From: M3007 sp031425035
GTDB lineage: Bacteria; Bacteroidota; Bacteroidia; Chitinophagales; Saprospiraceae
DNA length: 64,000 nucleotides
Assembly: GCA_031425035.1 (NCBI GenBank)
Contig: JANPIN010000103.1
Span: forward strand, 62,001-126,000
Direction of reading: 5' to 3'
Under the pieces are notes generated by a model, which was not told where the DNA came from, searched no databases, and saw only the letters and a program-made list of their open reading frames with translations. The position numbers and the translations under genes were made by a program. Positions 1 to 9,028 of the stretch are shown piece by piece (the first letter of the stretch is position 1; each line of letters begins with the position of its first letter).

Positions 1-362
1 TGCAACTGCTCCACGGTGTACTTGGCCGGATTGATCTTGATGCCGCCTTTTGCGCCGCCAAACGGTACATCGACCAGGGCGCATTTGTAAGACATCAGGG
101 CCGCGAGGGCCATTACTTCGTCCTGATCCACGCTTTCGGCGTAGCGAATACCGCCTTTCGTGGGCAGCCGGTGGTGGCTATGCTGCACGCGATAGGCTTC
201 GATCACCTCGTAGTCATTTCCTACGCGCACCGGAAACCGGATCTGCAGGACGAGGTTACAGGCTTTGATTTGTTCCACCAGTCCTTTCGGAATGTCAGTG
301 AAGGCGGCGGCCTTGTCCACGTAGTTCTCTACGCTCTTAAAAAAACTAATTTGTCCACTCAT
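1..362 (-). CDS. Glu/Leu/Phe/Val dehydrogenase (glutamate dehydrogenase), N-terminal part
   Basis: This is the start of an NAD(P)-dependent amino-acid dehydrogenase that interconverts glutamate and 2-oxoglutarate plus ammonia in the cytoplasm. The visible 120 residues start with MSGQISFFKSVENYVDKAA. They contain the family hallmark KGGIRYAESVDQDEVMALAA followed by MSYKCALVDVPFGGAKGGI, which carries the substrate-binding lysines. The ATG at 360-362 overlaps the end of the upstream ccmD-like gene by 17 bases, so the two are probably co-transcribed. The 3' part lies outside the window. The family is clear, but amino-acid specificity cannot be settled from this fragment. Confidence 0.9.
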   Translation of the reverse strand, partial: MSGQISFFKSVENYVDKAAAFTDIPKGLVEQIKACNLVLQIRFPVRVGNDYEVIEAYRVQHSHHRLPTKGGIRYAESVDQDEVMALAALMSYKCALVDVPFGGAKGGIKINPAKYTVEQL

Positions 363-585
363 TTTTCTCGTCTTTGAGTTGGTGCTCTAATTTGGTTAGC
401 TTGCGTTCGAGCCGCACGAGATACACGATAATACCCAGAAAAATGAGCAGAATTACGCCGACTACGACGTTGATTTTGCCGGTTTCCCGCATGAAATCGC
501 TACTGCCGTAGGCCAAAAGCGCGGGCAAATATATTGCCTGCAGCAGAATAATTATCAAAAGTTTTCGCGTTTTGAAAAATTTCAT
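346..585 (-). CDS. ccmD: CcmD-like small membrane protein
   Basis: This 79-residue protein has an N-terminal signal-anchor-like stretch (about residues 8-26), a second hydrophobic helix (about 38-57, rich in V, I and L) and a charged tail of coiled-coil character (LERKLTKLEHQLKDEKNEW). Short proteins of this layout directly after ccmC are annotated as CcmD family in Bacteroidota, where they help the CcmABC complex release haem-loaded CcmE. The assignment rests mainly on position 55 bases downstream of ccmC and on topology, because CcmD sequences are poorly conserved. Its end overlaps the dehydrogenase start. Confidence 0.65.
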   Translation of the reverse strand: MKFFKTRKLLIIILLQAIYLPALLAYGSSDFMRETGKINVVVGVILLIFLGIIVYLVRLERKLTKLEHQLKDEKNEWTN

Positions 586-640
586 CTTCCGAAAATTATG
601 AAAAGTTAGTTTTTTTGTTGAAATTGAAAAGGCAGTTTGC

Positions 641-1720
641 TTAATCGAGTCCGGTGGCCCGGTCCATCAGCCGCTGATACCGGATGCGTAATTGTGCGAT
701 CCAGAAACCCAGAAGGCTCCAGCCGATAATGCTGGGATAAAAGACCATGCGCATGGTGTTATCCAGGTCCTGACTGCCGAACGCAGGATTGCCCGTAGCG
801 CCGGGATGCAGACTCGCGAACAGGCGGGGTACCACGTACAGTAGCGGAATGAGGGTGGCGAAAGCAAAAATGTTATACACCGCAGCCAGCCGGGCGCCTT
901 TTTCCGGTTCATCGAACGAGCGGCGCAAAATGAAATAAGCCAGGTAAATCAGCAATGCGACTGCCGTCATGAGTTGCTTAATATCGTTGCTCCAGGCGGC
1001 CCCCCAGGCGTATTTGGCCCATAACATACCGGTAATCAGACCCATAATACCGAACAGTAGTCCGATTTCGGCGTAGGCGGCCGCTTTACGGTCGTAGTCC
1101 AGCTTGGATCTTCCCGGACCGTCCGGCGTGTTTACGTTCCGGAGAAACAGTATGCTTTGCCAGGCCGAAGCAATGAACAGGAACATCAGCCCGAACCACA
1201 TGGGCACGTGGAAGTAGGTGTTGCGAATGCTCTCGTAGATCACATTGCGGTAGGGAAACGTGAAATCGGACTTCACGTGCAGTTCTTTAACCAGGTTCTG
1301 CGACCAGCGCGCATCTTCGCCGCTACCGGACGTACTGCTGTCCTGCCGGATCTCCACGGCGGCGGGCAACAGGGAAATACCGTCCGCCGGATGATCTATA
1401 AACGCGTTCAGCATAACGAAAGCACGGCCTTCGGGGAGAGTGCGCGGCAGGCTGAAGTTGGCTTCCAGCGTGGTGTCGTTGAGGATGCGCAGGTTTTGGC
1501 CCGCCAGTGCATGGGTTGAATCGAACTCCAGCCAAACGCGCACTTCAGCGGCGGGGCTACGACTGTAAAAAGAATTATAGCCGTGCATTTGTACCGTCAG
1601 GTCTTGCCCGGTCTTGCCCGTGGCGGGCTGTACATAGGTAATACCGGGTTTCAAAGGAACGAGCAGGCCGGCAAGAAGCGCATACACGATTAAAATGACG
1701 GAGAGGGTTTTCCACCACAT
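641..1720 (-). CDS. ccmC: Cytochrome c biogenesis protein CcmC (CcsA/CcmC family)
   Basis: This is an inner-membrane haem-handling protein of system I cytochrome c maturation. At 359 residues it is longer than the usual CcmC of about 220-250. The extra length is an N-terminal periplasmic region of about 150 residues after the first membrane helix. The following membrane part contains YFHVPMWFGLMFLFIASAW, with the conserved histidine, and the tryptophan-rich haem motif LWAKYAWGAAWSNDIK. Several further helices follow, ending in FYPSIIGWSLLGFWI. It leads a leftward group with ccmD and the dehydrogenase. ccmB lies far away at 32,568, so the ccm genes are split in this genome. Confidence 0.88.
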   Translation of the reverse strand: MWWKTLSVILIVYALLAGLLVPLKPGITYVQPATGKTGQDLTVQMHGYNSFYSRSPAAEVRVWLEFDSTHALAGQNLRILNDTTLEANFSLPRTLPEGRAFVMLNAFIDHPADGISLLPAAVEIRQDSSTSGSGEDARWSQNLVKELHVKSDFTFPYRNVIYESIRNTYFHVPMWFGLMFLFIASAWQSILFLRNVNTPDGPGRSKLDYDRKAAAYAEIGLLFGIMGLITGMLWAKYAWGAAWSNDIKQLMTAVALLIYLAYFILRRSFDEPEKGARLAAVYNIFAFATLIPLLYVVPRLFASLHPGATGNPAFGSQDLDNTMRMVFYPSIIGWSLLGFWIAQLRIRYQRLMDRATGLD

Positions 1721-1723
1721 ATT

Positions 1724-1763
1724 TGGGTACTGGTTAATGGTTATTGGTTACTGGTCAATGGGG
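1724..1763. repeat. Short GGTTA(T/C)TGG-type direct repeat array
   Basis: Just upstream of ccmC the sequence repeats the words GGTTAATGG, TTATTGGTTACTGG and TCAATGGGG. The same word family occurs at 12,618-12,650 and, inverted, at 12,779-12,810. Here I see no matching inverted partner nearby, so it is a one-sided array. Confidence 0.5.
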
Positions 1764-2025
1764 GCCGGGCATGGCTTTTCAGCGGCCTGTATTGGTGGCT
1801 CAAAGGTGCGGTAAAGTGCGCAGTAGTTATGCGCCGGGTGGTCCTTTTATTCCAATTGTCGCAGCAGCCATTCCCGTTCATTTGCTGTTCCAGAACGAAC
1901 AAGCACTGGGTAGCGGATCGCAGGCGCTGCTTTTTCCCGCCGCCGTATTCAAACAGTCCGGCGTCTATGGCTGGCAGGTACAGGCAGGAAGCGTGCTGGC
2001 CAGCGGTAAAGTGTTGAAAATGTAA
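1744..2025 (+). pseudogene. Possible remnant of a T9SS C-terminal sorting domain
   Basis: The last 45 codons before the stop at 2023-2025 read like the end of a type IX secretion cargo. They include LLFPAAVFKQSGVYGWQVQA and end SVLASGKVLKM, matching the usual pattern of a proline, then SGVY, an alternating strand and a GK(L/V)(V/I)K end. Upstream there is no recognisable passenger domain, and the frame opens in repeat sequence. I read this as the tail of a degraded or transferred exported protein, on the opposite strand to its neighbours. A chance open frame is possible. Confidence 0.4.
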
Positions 2026-2038
2026 GACCTATGTATAA

Positions 2039-2126
2039 ACAGGATGGTTACGCGGATTATACTGATGCTACGAATTTTTAAATCCGTGAAAATCCGCCAA
2101 ATCTGTTGAATCCGCGTTACCATCCT
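2039..2126. repeat. Inverted repeat with AATCCG words
   Basis: A 17-base arm (GGATGGTTACGCGGATT at 2042) is matched with one mismatch by its inverse at 2110-2126. The interior repeats the word AATCCG several times. It lies between two genes and has no coding character. Confidence 0.55.
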
Positions 2127-2171
2127 GCAACGTGTGTATGCAAAATCTGGGGTGACTCACATTTTGCTTTT

Positions 2172-2603
2172 TCAACTGGAATGGTCGGCGACAATGATCC
2201 AAAGCCCGGCAATTTTCTTCCACAACAGTGTGAAATGACCACTCACGTCGCCTTTTTTCCGGGCCAGTGCCCATTTGCCGATTACATAGGCGCTTTCCGG
2301 TGAAAGCTGCTCCACCGACAACAGGGTAAAGGTCAGTTTGCCCATCGTTTCCCGGTCGGGGTAGCTCTTCCGGTAGTTGTCCAGCGTCGTTTGCCAGCCA
2401 TGGCTGAGTCCACGCGAACCGATGAAGGTGAGGCTGTCGGACTGCCAGTAGCCGGCCATAAAACCCGGCAGGTCGCCGGCATTCCAGGCGGTTTCCTGTT
2501 CGGCCATAACTTGGCGAATCGCTTGCAGGTCAGCGTTTTGCGCTTTAGAGTTGCCCAAAGCGAGGCTGAAGAAAATGATCAGGGATAAACAGAGGTGCTG
2601 CAT
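2172..2603 (-). CDS. Exported SnoaL/DUF4440-like (NTF2-fold) protein
   Basis: This 143-residue protein has a signal peptide (about residues 1-21, cleaved near SKA-QNAD) followed by a single NTF2-like domain. The domain has the DUF4440 pattern: an N-terminal helix EQETAWNAGDLPGFMAGYW, then the SDSLTFIGS strand, the GWQTTLDNYRKSYP helix and a sheet ending FTLLWKKIAGLWIIVADHSS. Members are small cone-shaped binding or ketosteroid-isomerase-like proteins. No catalytic role can be assigned. It probably acts in the periplasm and stands as a single gene. Confidence 0.8.
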   Translation of the reverse strand: MQHLCLSLIIFFSLALGNSKAQNADLQAIRQVMAEQETAWNAGDLPGFMAGYWQSDSLTFIGSRGLSHGWQTTLDNYRKSYPDRETMGKLTFTLLSVEQLSPESAYVIGKWALARKKGDVSGHFTLLWKKIAGLWIIVADHSS

Positions 2604-2663
2604 GGAACGTGTATTTCAGGACAAGGTACAGCGGCAGCTTGTTCCGGAAAGGTCGGCGCCAAT

Positions 2664-2701
2664 AAAAAAACCGGGGCTAACGTTTGCGACGTTAGCCCCG
2701 G
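2664..2701 (-). terminator. Rho-independent terminator of the OmpA-like gene
   Basis: A 13-bp GC-rich stem (CCGGGGCTAACGT and its inverse) with a 5-base loop is followed on the minus strand by seven T residues. It lies about 55 bases past the end of the OmpA-like gene. Confidence 0.85.
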
Positions 2702-2756
2702 CAGGCAATTATTTAAAGGTACAGTTTTCGAAAACTGGACCCGCACCAAGACTATT

Positions 2757-4388
2757 TTATTTCACCGACAGGTTGAATTCCACACGGCGGTTGGCCAGTT
2801 TACCCGCGGCTGTTTCATTGGAACCGATCGGGCGGGTTTCGCCAAACCCTTCAGAGCTCACCCGGCCGGCATTCACGCCTTTTTTGATCAGGTAGTCATA
2901 ACAGGCTTTCGCGCGGTTTTGCGATAGTTTCAGGTTCGTAGCTTCGTTACCGACGTTGTCAGTATGGCCTTCAATAGCCAGGCTGAAATAATCGTATTTC
3001 TTCACGATCGCAGCCACTTGATCCAGTATTTTGTAAGAAGCAGTCGTCAGTATGGCACTGCCGGTTTTGAAGTTGATGTTCTTCACGGCGACCGTCATAA
3101 TTTTGGCTTCAGCTTCTTTCAGCGCCGGGCAACCCCGATTAGCGGCGATGCCGGGAACATCCGGGCAGCGGTCGTCTTTATCATATACACCGTCACCGTC
3201 GCGGTCGCTTGGGCAACCCATGTTGGCCACCAAACCGGCCAGATCCGGGCATTTATCGTCCTTATCATACACACTGTCGCCATCGCGGTCGGATGGGCAG
3301 CCTTTATTAGCGGCCACACCGGCGACGTCCGGGCATTTGTCATCGGTATCATACACGCCGTCGCCGTCGCGGTCAGCCGGGCAACCCTTATTGGCAGCAA
3401 TACCGGCCAGATCCGGGCATTTATCATCGGCATCGGCAATGCCGTCTTTGTCGCGGTCGCTTGGACAGCCCATATTCTCGGCTACACCGGCAACATCCGG
3501 ACATTTATCATCGCGGTCATACACACTGTCTTTATCACGGTCGGCGGGGCAGCCATTGTTGGCCACTACACCCATCACGTCGGGGCATTTATCATCCTTA
3601 TCATATACACCGTCTTTATCGCGGTCGGCCGGGCAACCCATGTTTTCTTCCACGCCGGGTTCGTTCGGGCATTTGTCTTTTTTATCGCTAATACCGTCGT
3701 CATCGCTGTCTTTCGGGCTACCGAGCAGGAAAGCTATGTTCAGGCCGCCGAGCATATACCAGTCGTTCTTGTCGGGATTGCCGGCTTGGCTTACCCCGTC
3801 AATATAGTCGCTGAGCGTTGGACGTACGCCAACTTCCAGTCCCAAAGTGGCTTTTTCACCCAATGAAAATTTGAACCCGGCACCCAGTGGAATGACCACA
3901 GCGCTTTTTTCGGCGTCATTTTTATCTTTGGCAATGGCTGCGGCCTTCGAAGCGTTTTCCGGAGCAGTTTCATTGAAAAAAGGTTTGGCATCGAAGCTGG
4001 CATAACCGACGCCGCCAAAGAAGTAAGGGCGAATGGCGCGGCGTTTACCGTCTTTATTCAGGGCCGAAATGGGCGTTATTTCGAGTTGCAGCGAGCCTTC
4101 CAGCAAAGTGGTTTCAAATGTGAAACCGCGACTTTTGCGGTTGTCAAAATTAACATCATCAGCACTTAGCCGGGCGTAGTTGCCGTTCAGGCGCAAGGCG
4201 AAATAGTCATTGAAGTTGCGGCGCAAAAATAGCCCGCCGCCGAAATCAGTGTTCTTAAGCGAAATGTTGTTGGTTTCTACCAGGTCGCCCAGATAGTTGG
4301 TCGCATTAGCGGCCAGTCCAAGTTCCCAGCTTTGAGCCCCGACTAAAGCGGGCAGGGAAAACAAGGCAAGTAGGAGTAGGTTTTTCAT
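2757..4388 (-). CDS. OmpA-family outer-membrane protein with seven thrombospondin type 3 repeats
   Basis: This protein should anchor the outer membrane to peptidoglycan. The start at 4388 gives a clean signal peptide, MKNLLLLALFSLPALVGAQ; an in-frame ATG 69 bases upstream would spoil it. Residues of about 20-220 form a beta-barrel-like domain. A calcium-binding stalk of seven type 3 repeats follows, each with DxDxDGxxDxxDxCP and ending GCP. The last 110 residues are an OmpA/MotB peptidoglycan-binding domain with the signature IEGHTDNVGNEATNLKLSQN and RVSSEGFGETRP. It is a single gene with its own terminator. Confidence 0.93.
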   Translation of the reverse strand: MKNLLLLALFSLPALVGAQSWELGLAANATNYLGDLVETNNISLKNTDFGGGLFLRRNFNDYFALRLNGNYARLSADDVNFDNRKSRGFTFETTLLEGSLQLEITPISALNKDGKRRAIRPYFFGGVGYASFDAKPFFNETAPENASKAAAIAKDKNDAEKSAVVIPLGAGFKFSLGEKATLGLEVGVRPTLSDYIDGVSQAGNPDKNDWYMLGGLNIAFLLGSPKDSDDDGISDKKDKCPNEPGVEENMGCPADRDKDGVYDKDDKCPDVMGVVANNGCPADRDKDSVYDRDDKCPDVAGVAENMGCPSDRDKDGIADADDKCPDLAGIAANKGCPADRDGDGVYDTDDKCPDVAGVAANKGCPSDRDGDSVYDKDDKCPDLAGLVANMGCPSDRDGDGVYDKDDRCPDVPGIAANRGCPALKEAEAKIMTVAVKNINFKTGSAILTTASYKILDQVAAIVKKYDYFSLAIEGHTDNVGNEATNLKLSQNRAKACYDYLIKKGVNAGRVSSEGFGETRPIGSNETAAGKLANRRVEFNLSVK

Positions 4389-4674
4389 GTAAAACGTTTG
4401 AAAAAATTGTTGTTTAGAAATATAAAGGGTGTCAGGCAAATCTTGTACCACAATCACAGGGTGTACACGTACGCAGCCGTTTTATTTAATAAAATGTAAA
4501 ACACTCTGCCCGTCGGCATAGCATAAATAGCAGCGCAATTCTGATAAGTATCAGCCGGTACAAGTAGGAAATATAATCGGAGGCGGGAGTATGATTGGGG
4601 TATGTCTGAATAGACGGGACTTAGCCTATGCAAAAATATATTTTTTTTATAAAGTACAACCCTATGATCCTGTT

Positions 4675-5799
4675 TTATACCAATAATTTTTCCGTTAAAT
4701 AACTCCAGGTAAAGCGCTGCTTTTCGTTCTGAACGCCCTGTCGTAACATTTCCGCCTGCCCCAAACCGAAAAACTCCTGTACCGCGGCTGCAATGGCCCC
4801 GGCTTCCGGCGCAACCACGTAACCGGAAACGCCATGGCTGACGATTTCCGGTAGTCCGCCCACCCGGGTTACCACCATCGGCTTATCAAAATGATAGGCA
4901 ATCTGCGAAATACCGCTCTGCGTAGCAGTTTTATACGGTTGTACTACCAGATCGGCGGCGGAAAAAAAGACGCGCACCCGGTCGGCGGGAATAAAATCCG
5001 TATGTACGTACACCACAGACGCCAAACTGTGGTTGTCGATGATCTGCTGGTAAACCGTCCAGTCATCGTAACATTCGCCGGCAATGAGCAGGTGTAGCGG
5101 CCCGCGCGGACTGGTTCGTTGCCGGGCCAATGCTTCTAACAGCAGATCCAGTCCTTTATAGGCCCGAATAAAACCGAAGAAAAGCAGTAGCGGTACCTCG
5201 GTCGGAATGCCCAGCTCCCGGCGGGCGTCGGCCATGGGCAGGGAGTCGCCATAATTATCGTAAATAGGGTGTGGGGCAAAACGCACGGCCTTGGAAGCGG
5301 TAAAATACCGGATCTCCTCGCCCACCGAACGGGACATGACGACAAAATCATCGCAGGCCTGCACGAAATACCGGGCAAACGGCCGGTCGCCGAAGCGCTT
5401 TTCATGGGGTATAATATTGTCGACCAGCGCCGTGACCTTGACTTTTTTGCCGGAAAACCAGCGCATTATGCGCAGTACGGTACCCAAGGCCGGACCCATC
5501 AGTGGCAGCCAGAAACGCACGATCACCCGATCCGGCTTTTCGCGGGCGATCTCGCGGCCCACGGCGATCCAGTTGAAAGGGTTGATGGAATTCAGCCGGG
5601 TTTTGATCGTCAGATCCGCTGGCGCCGGATCGTCGGTGTACTGGGTTTTACCGGGAAAAATAAAATCCGGGTACTGCAGGGAAAACGAGTAGATCACGAC
5701 CTTATGGCCTTCTGCCTGCAGCGTCTGCGCGAGCCGTTCGGAAGAAGCCGCAATGCCGCCGCGCAGGGGATGGGCCGGAGAAAGGAGCACGATTTTCAC
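4675..5799 (-). CDS. Glycosyltransferase family 4 (GT-B fold)
   Basis: This 374-residue protein transfers a sugar from an activated nucleotide donor, probably onto a lipid-linked or surface glycan. It has the GT-B layout. The N-terminal domain opens MKIVLLSPAHPLRGGIAAS, a glycine-rich acceptor-side loop. The C-terminal domain has LLLFFGFIRAYKGLDLLLEA and the donor-binding region AADLVVQPYKTATQSGIS, in place of the commoner E-x7-E. Its start lies 2 bases after the end of the family 2 transferase, so the pair is an operon. Donor and acceptor are unknown. Confidence 0.88.
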   Translation of the reverse strand: MKIVLLSPAHPLRGGIAASSERLAQTLQAEGHKVVIYSFSLQYPDFIFPGKTQYTDDPAPADLTIKTRLNSINPFNWIAVGREIAREKPDRVIVRFWLPLMGPALGTVLRIMRWFSGKKVKVTALVDNIIPHEKRFGDRPFARYFVQACDDFVVMSRSVGEEIRYFTASKAVRFAPHPIYDNYGDSLPMADARRELGIPTEVPLLLFFGFIRAYKGLDLLLEALARQRTSPRGPLHLLIAGECYDDWTVYQQIIDNHSLASVVYVHTDFIPADRVRVFFSAADLVVQPYKTATQSGISQIAYHFDKPMVVTRVGGLPEIVSHGVSGYVVAPEAGAIAAAVQEFFGLGQAEMLRQGVQNEKQRFTWSYLTEKLLV

Positions 5800-5801
5800 G
5801 C

Positions 5802-6734
5802 CTATATTTCCTTTTCAATCAGATACACGTTCCGGATCGCCGAATTCCGGTTGATCATTTCGGCCAGAAAACCGGTCAGGAACAACTGGCTTCCTACGAT
5901 CAAGGCCAGAATACCGAAGAAAAACAGGGGCCGATCGGCAATGCCGTATTCCCGATAGATCATTTTAGCGACGCTGAGGTAGGCCAGTATACCGAAACCG
6001 ATGAAAAAGAAAAGCACGCCCAGCGTACCGAACAGGTGCATGGGCCGTTTGCCGAACTTGCCGACGAAGGAAATGCTGACCAGATCCAGGAATCCATTGA
6101 CAAAACGTTCCCAGCCGAACTTGGTGACGCCGTACTTGCGGGCCCGGTGTTCGACCACCTTTTCACCGATTTTGGTAAAACCGGCCCACTTGGCAATGAC
6201 CGGAATATAGCGGTGCATTTCGCCGTATACTTCAATGGTCTTGACCACCTCCAGGCGGTAGGACTTAAGTCCGCAGTTGAAATCATGGAGGTAAATACCA
6301 CTCATCCAGCGCGCGGCGGCGTTGTATAATTTGGTCGGTATAGTCTTGGTCAACGGGTCGAACCGTTTTTGTTTCCAGCCGCTGACCAGGTCGAAACCGT
6401 CTTCCACGATCAGGCGGTAGAGCTCCGGAATTTCGTCCGGGCTATCCTGCAAATCCGCGTCCATAGTGATCACCACATCGCCCTGCGCGGCCTCGAAGCC
6501 GGTTTGCAGGGCCGCACTTTTGCCGTAATTACGGCGGAATTTAACGCCCCGCACCCGTGGGTTGGTAGTTTGCAGCGCTTCGATCACCCGCCAGGAGCCG
6601 TCTGTGCTGCCGTCATCGATGAACAGAATTTCGTAGTCGAGGCCCTGCTGTTCCGCTACCCGCCGGATCCAGGCTTCGAGTTCGGGCAGACTTTCAACTT
6701 CGTTTTTAAGGGGGATGATGATAGAAAGATGCAT
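5802..6734 (-). CDS. Glycosyltransferase family 2, polyprenyl-phosphate type, with two membrane helices
   Basis: This is a GT-A transferase of the DPM1/GtrB/ArnC-like group, which moves a sugar from a nucleotide to polyprenyl phosphate at the inner membrane. The catalytic domain (residues 1-230) shows IIIPLKNE, FIDDGSTDGS and the metal-binding DAD at residues 92-94 within ITMDADLQDSPDEIP. Two hydrophobic helices follow (about 232-254 and 268-292), as in family members with a C-terminal membrane hairpin. It is translationally close-coupled to the family 4 transferase downstream, suggesting the two act in succession on one glycan. Confidence 0.9.
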   Translation of the reverse strand: MHLSIIIPLKNEVESLPELEAWIRRVAEQQGLDYEILFIDDGSTDGSWRVIEALQTTNPRVRGVKFRRNYGKSAALQTGFEAAQGDVVITMDADLQDSPDEIPELYRLIVEDGFDLVSGWKQKRFDPLTKTIPTKLYNAAARWMSGIYLHDFNCGLKSYRLEVVKTIEVYGEMHRYIPVIAKWAGFTKIGEKVVEHRARKYGVTKFGWERFVNGFLDLVSISFVGKFGKRPMHLFGTLGVLFFFIGFGILAYLSVAKMIYREYGIADRPLFFFGILALIVGSQLFLTGFLAEMINRNSAIRNVYLIEKEI

Positions 6735-6755
6735 TTTCAGAATTATGGTCTGCTA

Positions 6756-7547
6756 TTAAAGATCAAACTTAGTCAATGGCAGCGGTCGCATCTGCGTTTT
6801 CGGCGGCAGGTCCGGATCGCGCTGGACAAACACCGGCAACAGCGGCCCGGCATCCTTATCGACGAAAATAGCCTGTTGCTGCTGATGCGATTTTTCTTTG
6901 AGCATATTACTCCAACGTTCAAACAACTGTTCCTGCTGCGCCGGCGTAAGTTTGGCATTTTCCCCGTAAAAACCCTGACTTTCCCGTTGGCGCCGCGCTT
7001 CGAACAGCGTAACCGCACAGGCCACCGAAATATTCAGACTTTCCGCAAAACCCGACTGGGGAATGGCAAAATTCCCGTCGGCCAGGGCCAGTGCTTCCGC
7101 ACTCAGGCCATCGTCTTCATTACCGAAAAGGAGGGCCGTGGGCTGGGTCAGATCCAGATCGTATACCGAACTGCTGCGCTCGCCCAGGTGGGTGGCCAGG
7201 ATGCGCCCATATCGTTCGCGCACCCGTCGGAAACACTCTTCCAGGTCCTCGAAATGATACACGTCGATCCATTTGAACGTACCACCGGAGGTCTTTTTGC
7301 CCAGGATCAGGCCGCGTTTATCGAGGTATTGTTTGGTATAAACCACAAACACCTCGCGCACGCCCACCGCATCGCAGGAGCGCAGCACGGCCGAGATGTT
7401 GAGTGGGTCGGCGATGTTTTCCAGCACTACGGTCAGGTCGGTTTGCGACTGGCGGATGACGGAGCGGAGTTTTTGTTCGCGGGAAGCGTTCACGTGGTAT
7501 AATATAGCAAGTTTGCGTGGTTTGGTCGGTTTTGGTGATTGGAACAA
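6756..7547 (-). CDS. SpoU/TrmH-family RNA 2'-O-methyltransferase
   Basis: This S-adenosylmethionine-dependent knotted (SPOUT) methyltransferase of 263 residues acts on tRNA or rRNA ribose. The three family motifs are visible: motif 1 VLENIADPLNISAVLRSCDA, motif 2 ALLFGNEDDGLS and motif 3 IPQSGFAESLNISVACAV, which forms the SAM-binding knot. The C-terminal 60 residues are a variable tail rich in glutamine. The FAESLNIS signature and overall length fit the TrmH group that makes Gm18 in tRNA, but target choice is not determined by these motifs. Confidence 0.88.
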   Translation of the reverse strand: MFQSPKPTKPRKLAILYHVNASREQKLRSVIRQSQTDLTVVLENIADPLNISAVLRSCDAVGVREVFVVYTKQYLDKRGLILGKKTSGGTFKWIDVYHFEDLEECFRRVRERYGRILATHLGERSSSVYDLDLTQPTALLFGNEDDGLSAEALALADGNFAIPQSGFAESLNISVACAVTLFEARRQRESQGFYGENAKLTPAQQEQLFERWSNMLKEKSHQQQQAIFVDKDAGPLLPVFVQRDPDLPPKTQMRPLPLTKFDL

Positions 7548-7603
7548 TTGGTTGTCAGTTACTTAATGTCAGACCTTGTTCAAACCACTTCGTGCTGCCA
7601 GTC

Positions 7604-8968
7604 CTAGTCCGCCGGCACAAACCCGTATTTATCGAATTTCAAAATGTGGACGAAGGTGTTCTCCAGGTAGTCATAATTCTTGCTCCGGTCATCGGGGGCC
7701 GTTGTACTGTACACCGGCGCAAAGCGAAAATCCGCGTGCAGACCCCGGCTTACCTCCCCGGTTAAACGTTGCACGAAAGACAGGCCATAGCGGCTTAACA
7801 TTTTTCCGGTAAACATCGTCACGTCGTAGCCATTAAAACCATCGTCATCGGGCAAGGTTCCGGTCGCGTCATAAAATGCCTGCTGAAAGACTTTGATGGC
7901 CGGCGCATCGTAATTCAGGTAGGAAGCCGAACTAATATGCACGTTCAGGGCGGTCAAATATTCCGGTTCGATGGCCTCGAAACCCTGCCACTGCGGCATG
8001 CCGTAGACTTCCACGCGGTTGGAACCTTTCACCGCCTTCAGATTGCGGAGAAAGCCCATCACGAAATCCTGACTGGCCCAGCTGGGCAGCACGAAAACGC
8101 TGGTTTTGCCGTACTTCAGGTATTTTTTCAGGTCATATTTATCGAAGGCCGTGGTAGCGTCGGGCACGATCAGTTCGGCAAATCGGGTGCCGCCCATGGC
8201 CGTGTTGACCTGCTGAAAGTAGGGCAGGCGGTCCACTTCCTTTTCCCGGCAAACCAGTGTGACGGCGTCGGGACTGTTTTTCCGGCGAATATGCTGCGTA
8301 ATAGCGGCGCAGTGGGCGCGCAGCGAAGGGTTGGTCTGTACGAAATCAGGGTACAGCGAAGTCAGGTCGGAGATGGGACTTTCCGGTGAAACCAGGATTT
8401 TGCGCCGCGCTTTGGCCCAGGGCGCCAGCAGTGAAATATGGCTGGAACGGATCGGTCCGATCAGCACCTGGTCTTTTTCCAGCCGTGGATTGGTCAGCAG
8501 CCTTTGAAAATCGGCGTCTTCGACCTGCGTATCGAACACATCCACCACCAGATTGATCTTTTCTTCCCGGGAAAGTTGTTCCAGCGCAATTTTAGCGCCG
8601 GCGTAAAACTGTACCGCCAGGCGACTCTTTTCCGGCACCGTACCGCCCGTGGCCTGATCGCTCAGGAAAGGCAGCAGAAAACCTATATTATAGGTGTCGC
8701 CGGATTGCCGGCCCGGCTGATCGCCTGGTCGCGTCGGATTCGTTTTAATGGGAGGTTTGGGATTCGTGGGCGTCCAGCGAACCGTATCCACGCCCGATGG
8801 CTTCCGATCGCCGGGACGACCGGGCTGGTTTGGCCGCACCGGACCGCCTACCCGTTTGGCCGGGTTACAAGCCAGCGCGATCAGACATAAGAGCATGGAA
8901 CAGTACGCCAGCCAGGGCAGGTGTTTACCCAACCCAAAACCTGTTAACTTATTGATATTCATGGTCAT
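7604..8968 (-). CDS. Lipoprotein with type 1 periplasmic-binding-protein domain
   Basis: This 454-residue protein starts with a lipoprotein signal: a hydrophobic run ending LLCLIALAC, with the lipid-anchored cysteine near residue 34. A proline-, lysine- and threonine-rich linker follows to about residue 85. The rest has the two-lobed type 1 solute-binding fold (Leu/Ile/Val-binding or LppC-like), beginning YNIGFLLPFLSDQATGG, with a motif of the LIGPIRSSH type in lobe 1. In Bacteroidota such lipoproteins often lack ABC partners and may have a cell-wall role as in LpoA. None lies beside it here. A second ATG two codons inside is an alternative start. Confidence 0.75.
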   Translation of the reverse strand: MTMNINKLTGFGLGKHLPWLAYCSMLLCLIALACNPAKRVGGPVRPNQPGRPGDRKPSGVDTVRWTPTNPKPPIKTNPTRPGDQPGRQSGDTYNIGFLLPFLSDQATGGTVPEKSRLAVQFYAGAKIALEQLSREEKINLVVDVFDTQVEDADFQRLLTNPRLEKDQVLIGPIRSSHISLLAPWAKARRKILVSPESPISDLTSLYPDFVQTNPSLRAHCAAITQHIRRKNSPDAVTLVCREKEVDRLPYFQQVNTAMGGTRFAELIVPDATTAFDKYDLKKYLKYGKTSVFVLPSWASQDFVMGFLRNLKAVKGSNRVEVYGMPQWQGFEAIEPEYLTALNVHISSASYLNYDAPAIKVFQQAFYDATGTLPDDDGFNGYDVTMFTGKMLSRYGLSFVQRLTGEVSRGLHADFRFAPVYSTTAPDDRSKNYDYLENTFVHILKFDKYGFVPAD

Positions 8969-9028
8969 GTCGTTTTTAAGGTTACTAACTCCTTCCCCCC
9001 TGCCACCTGTCTCCTGCCACCTGTCTCC

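Noticed and set aside
3140..3720. Regular DNA repeats of about 80-90 bases, at first sight like a CRISPR or minisatellite
   Set aside because: They encode the thrombospondin type 3 repeats of the OmpA-like protein; no spacers and no cas genes are present.
2964..3866. Long plus-strand open frames (300 and 251 codons) opposite the OmpA-like gene
   Set aside because: They are antisense to the DxDxDG repeat region, whose regular codons keep other frames open; the products are repetitive and unlike any protein.
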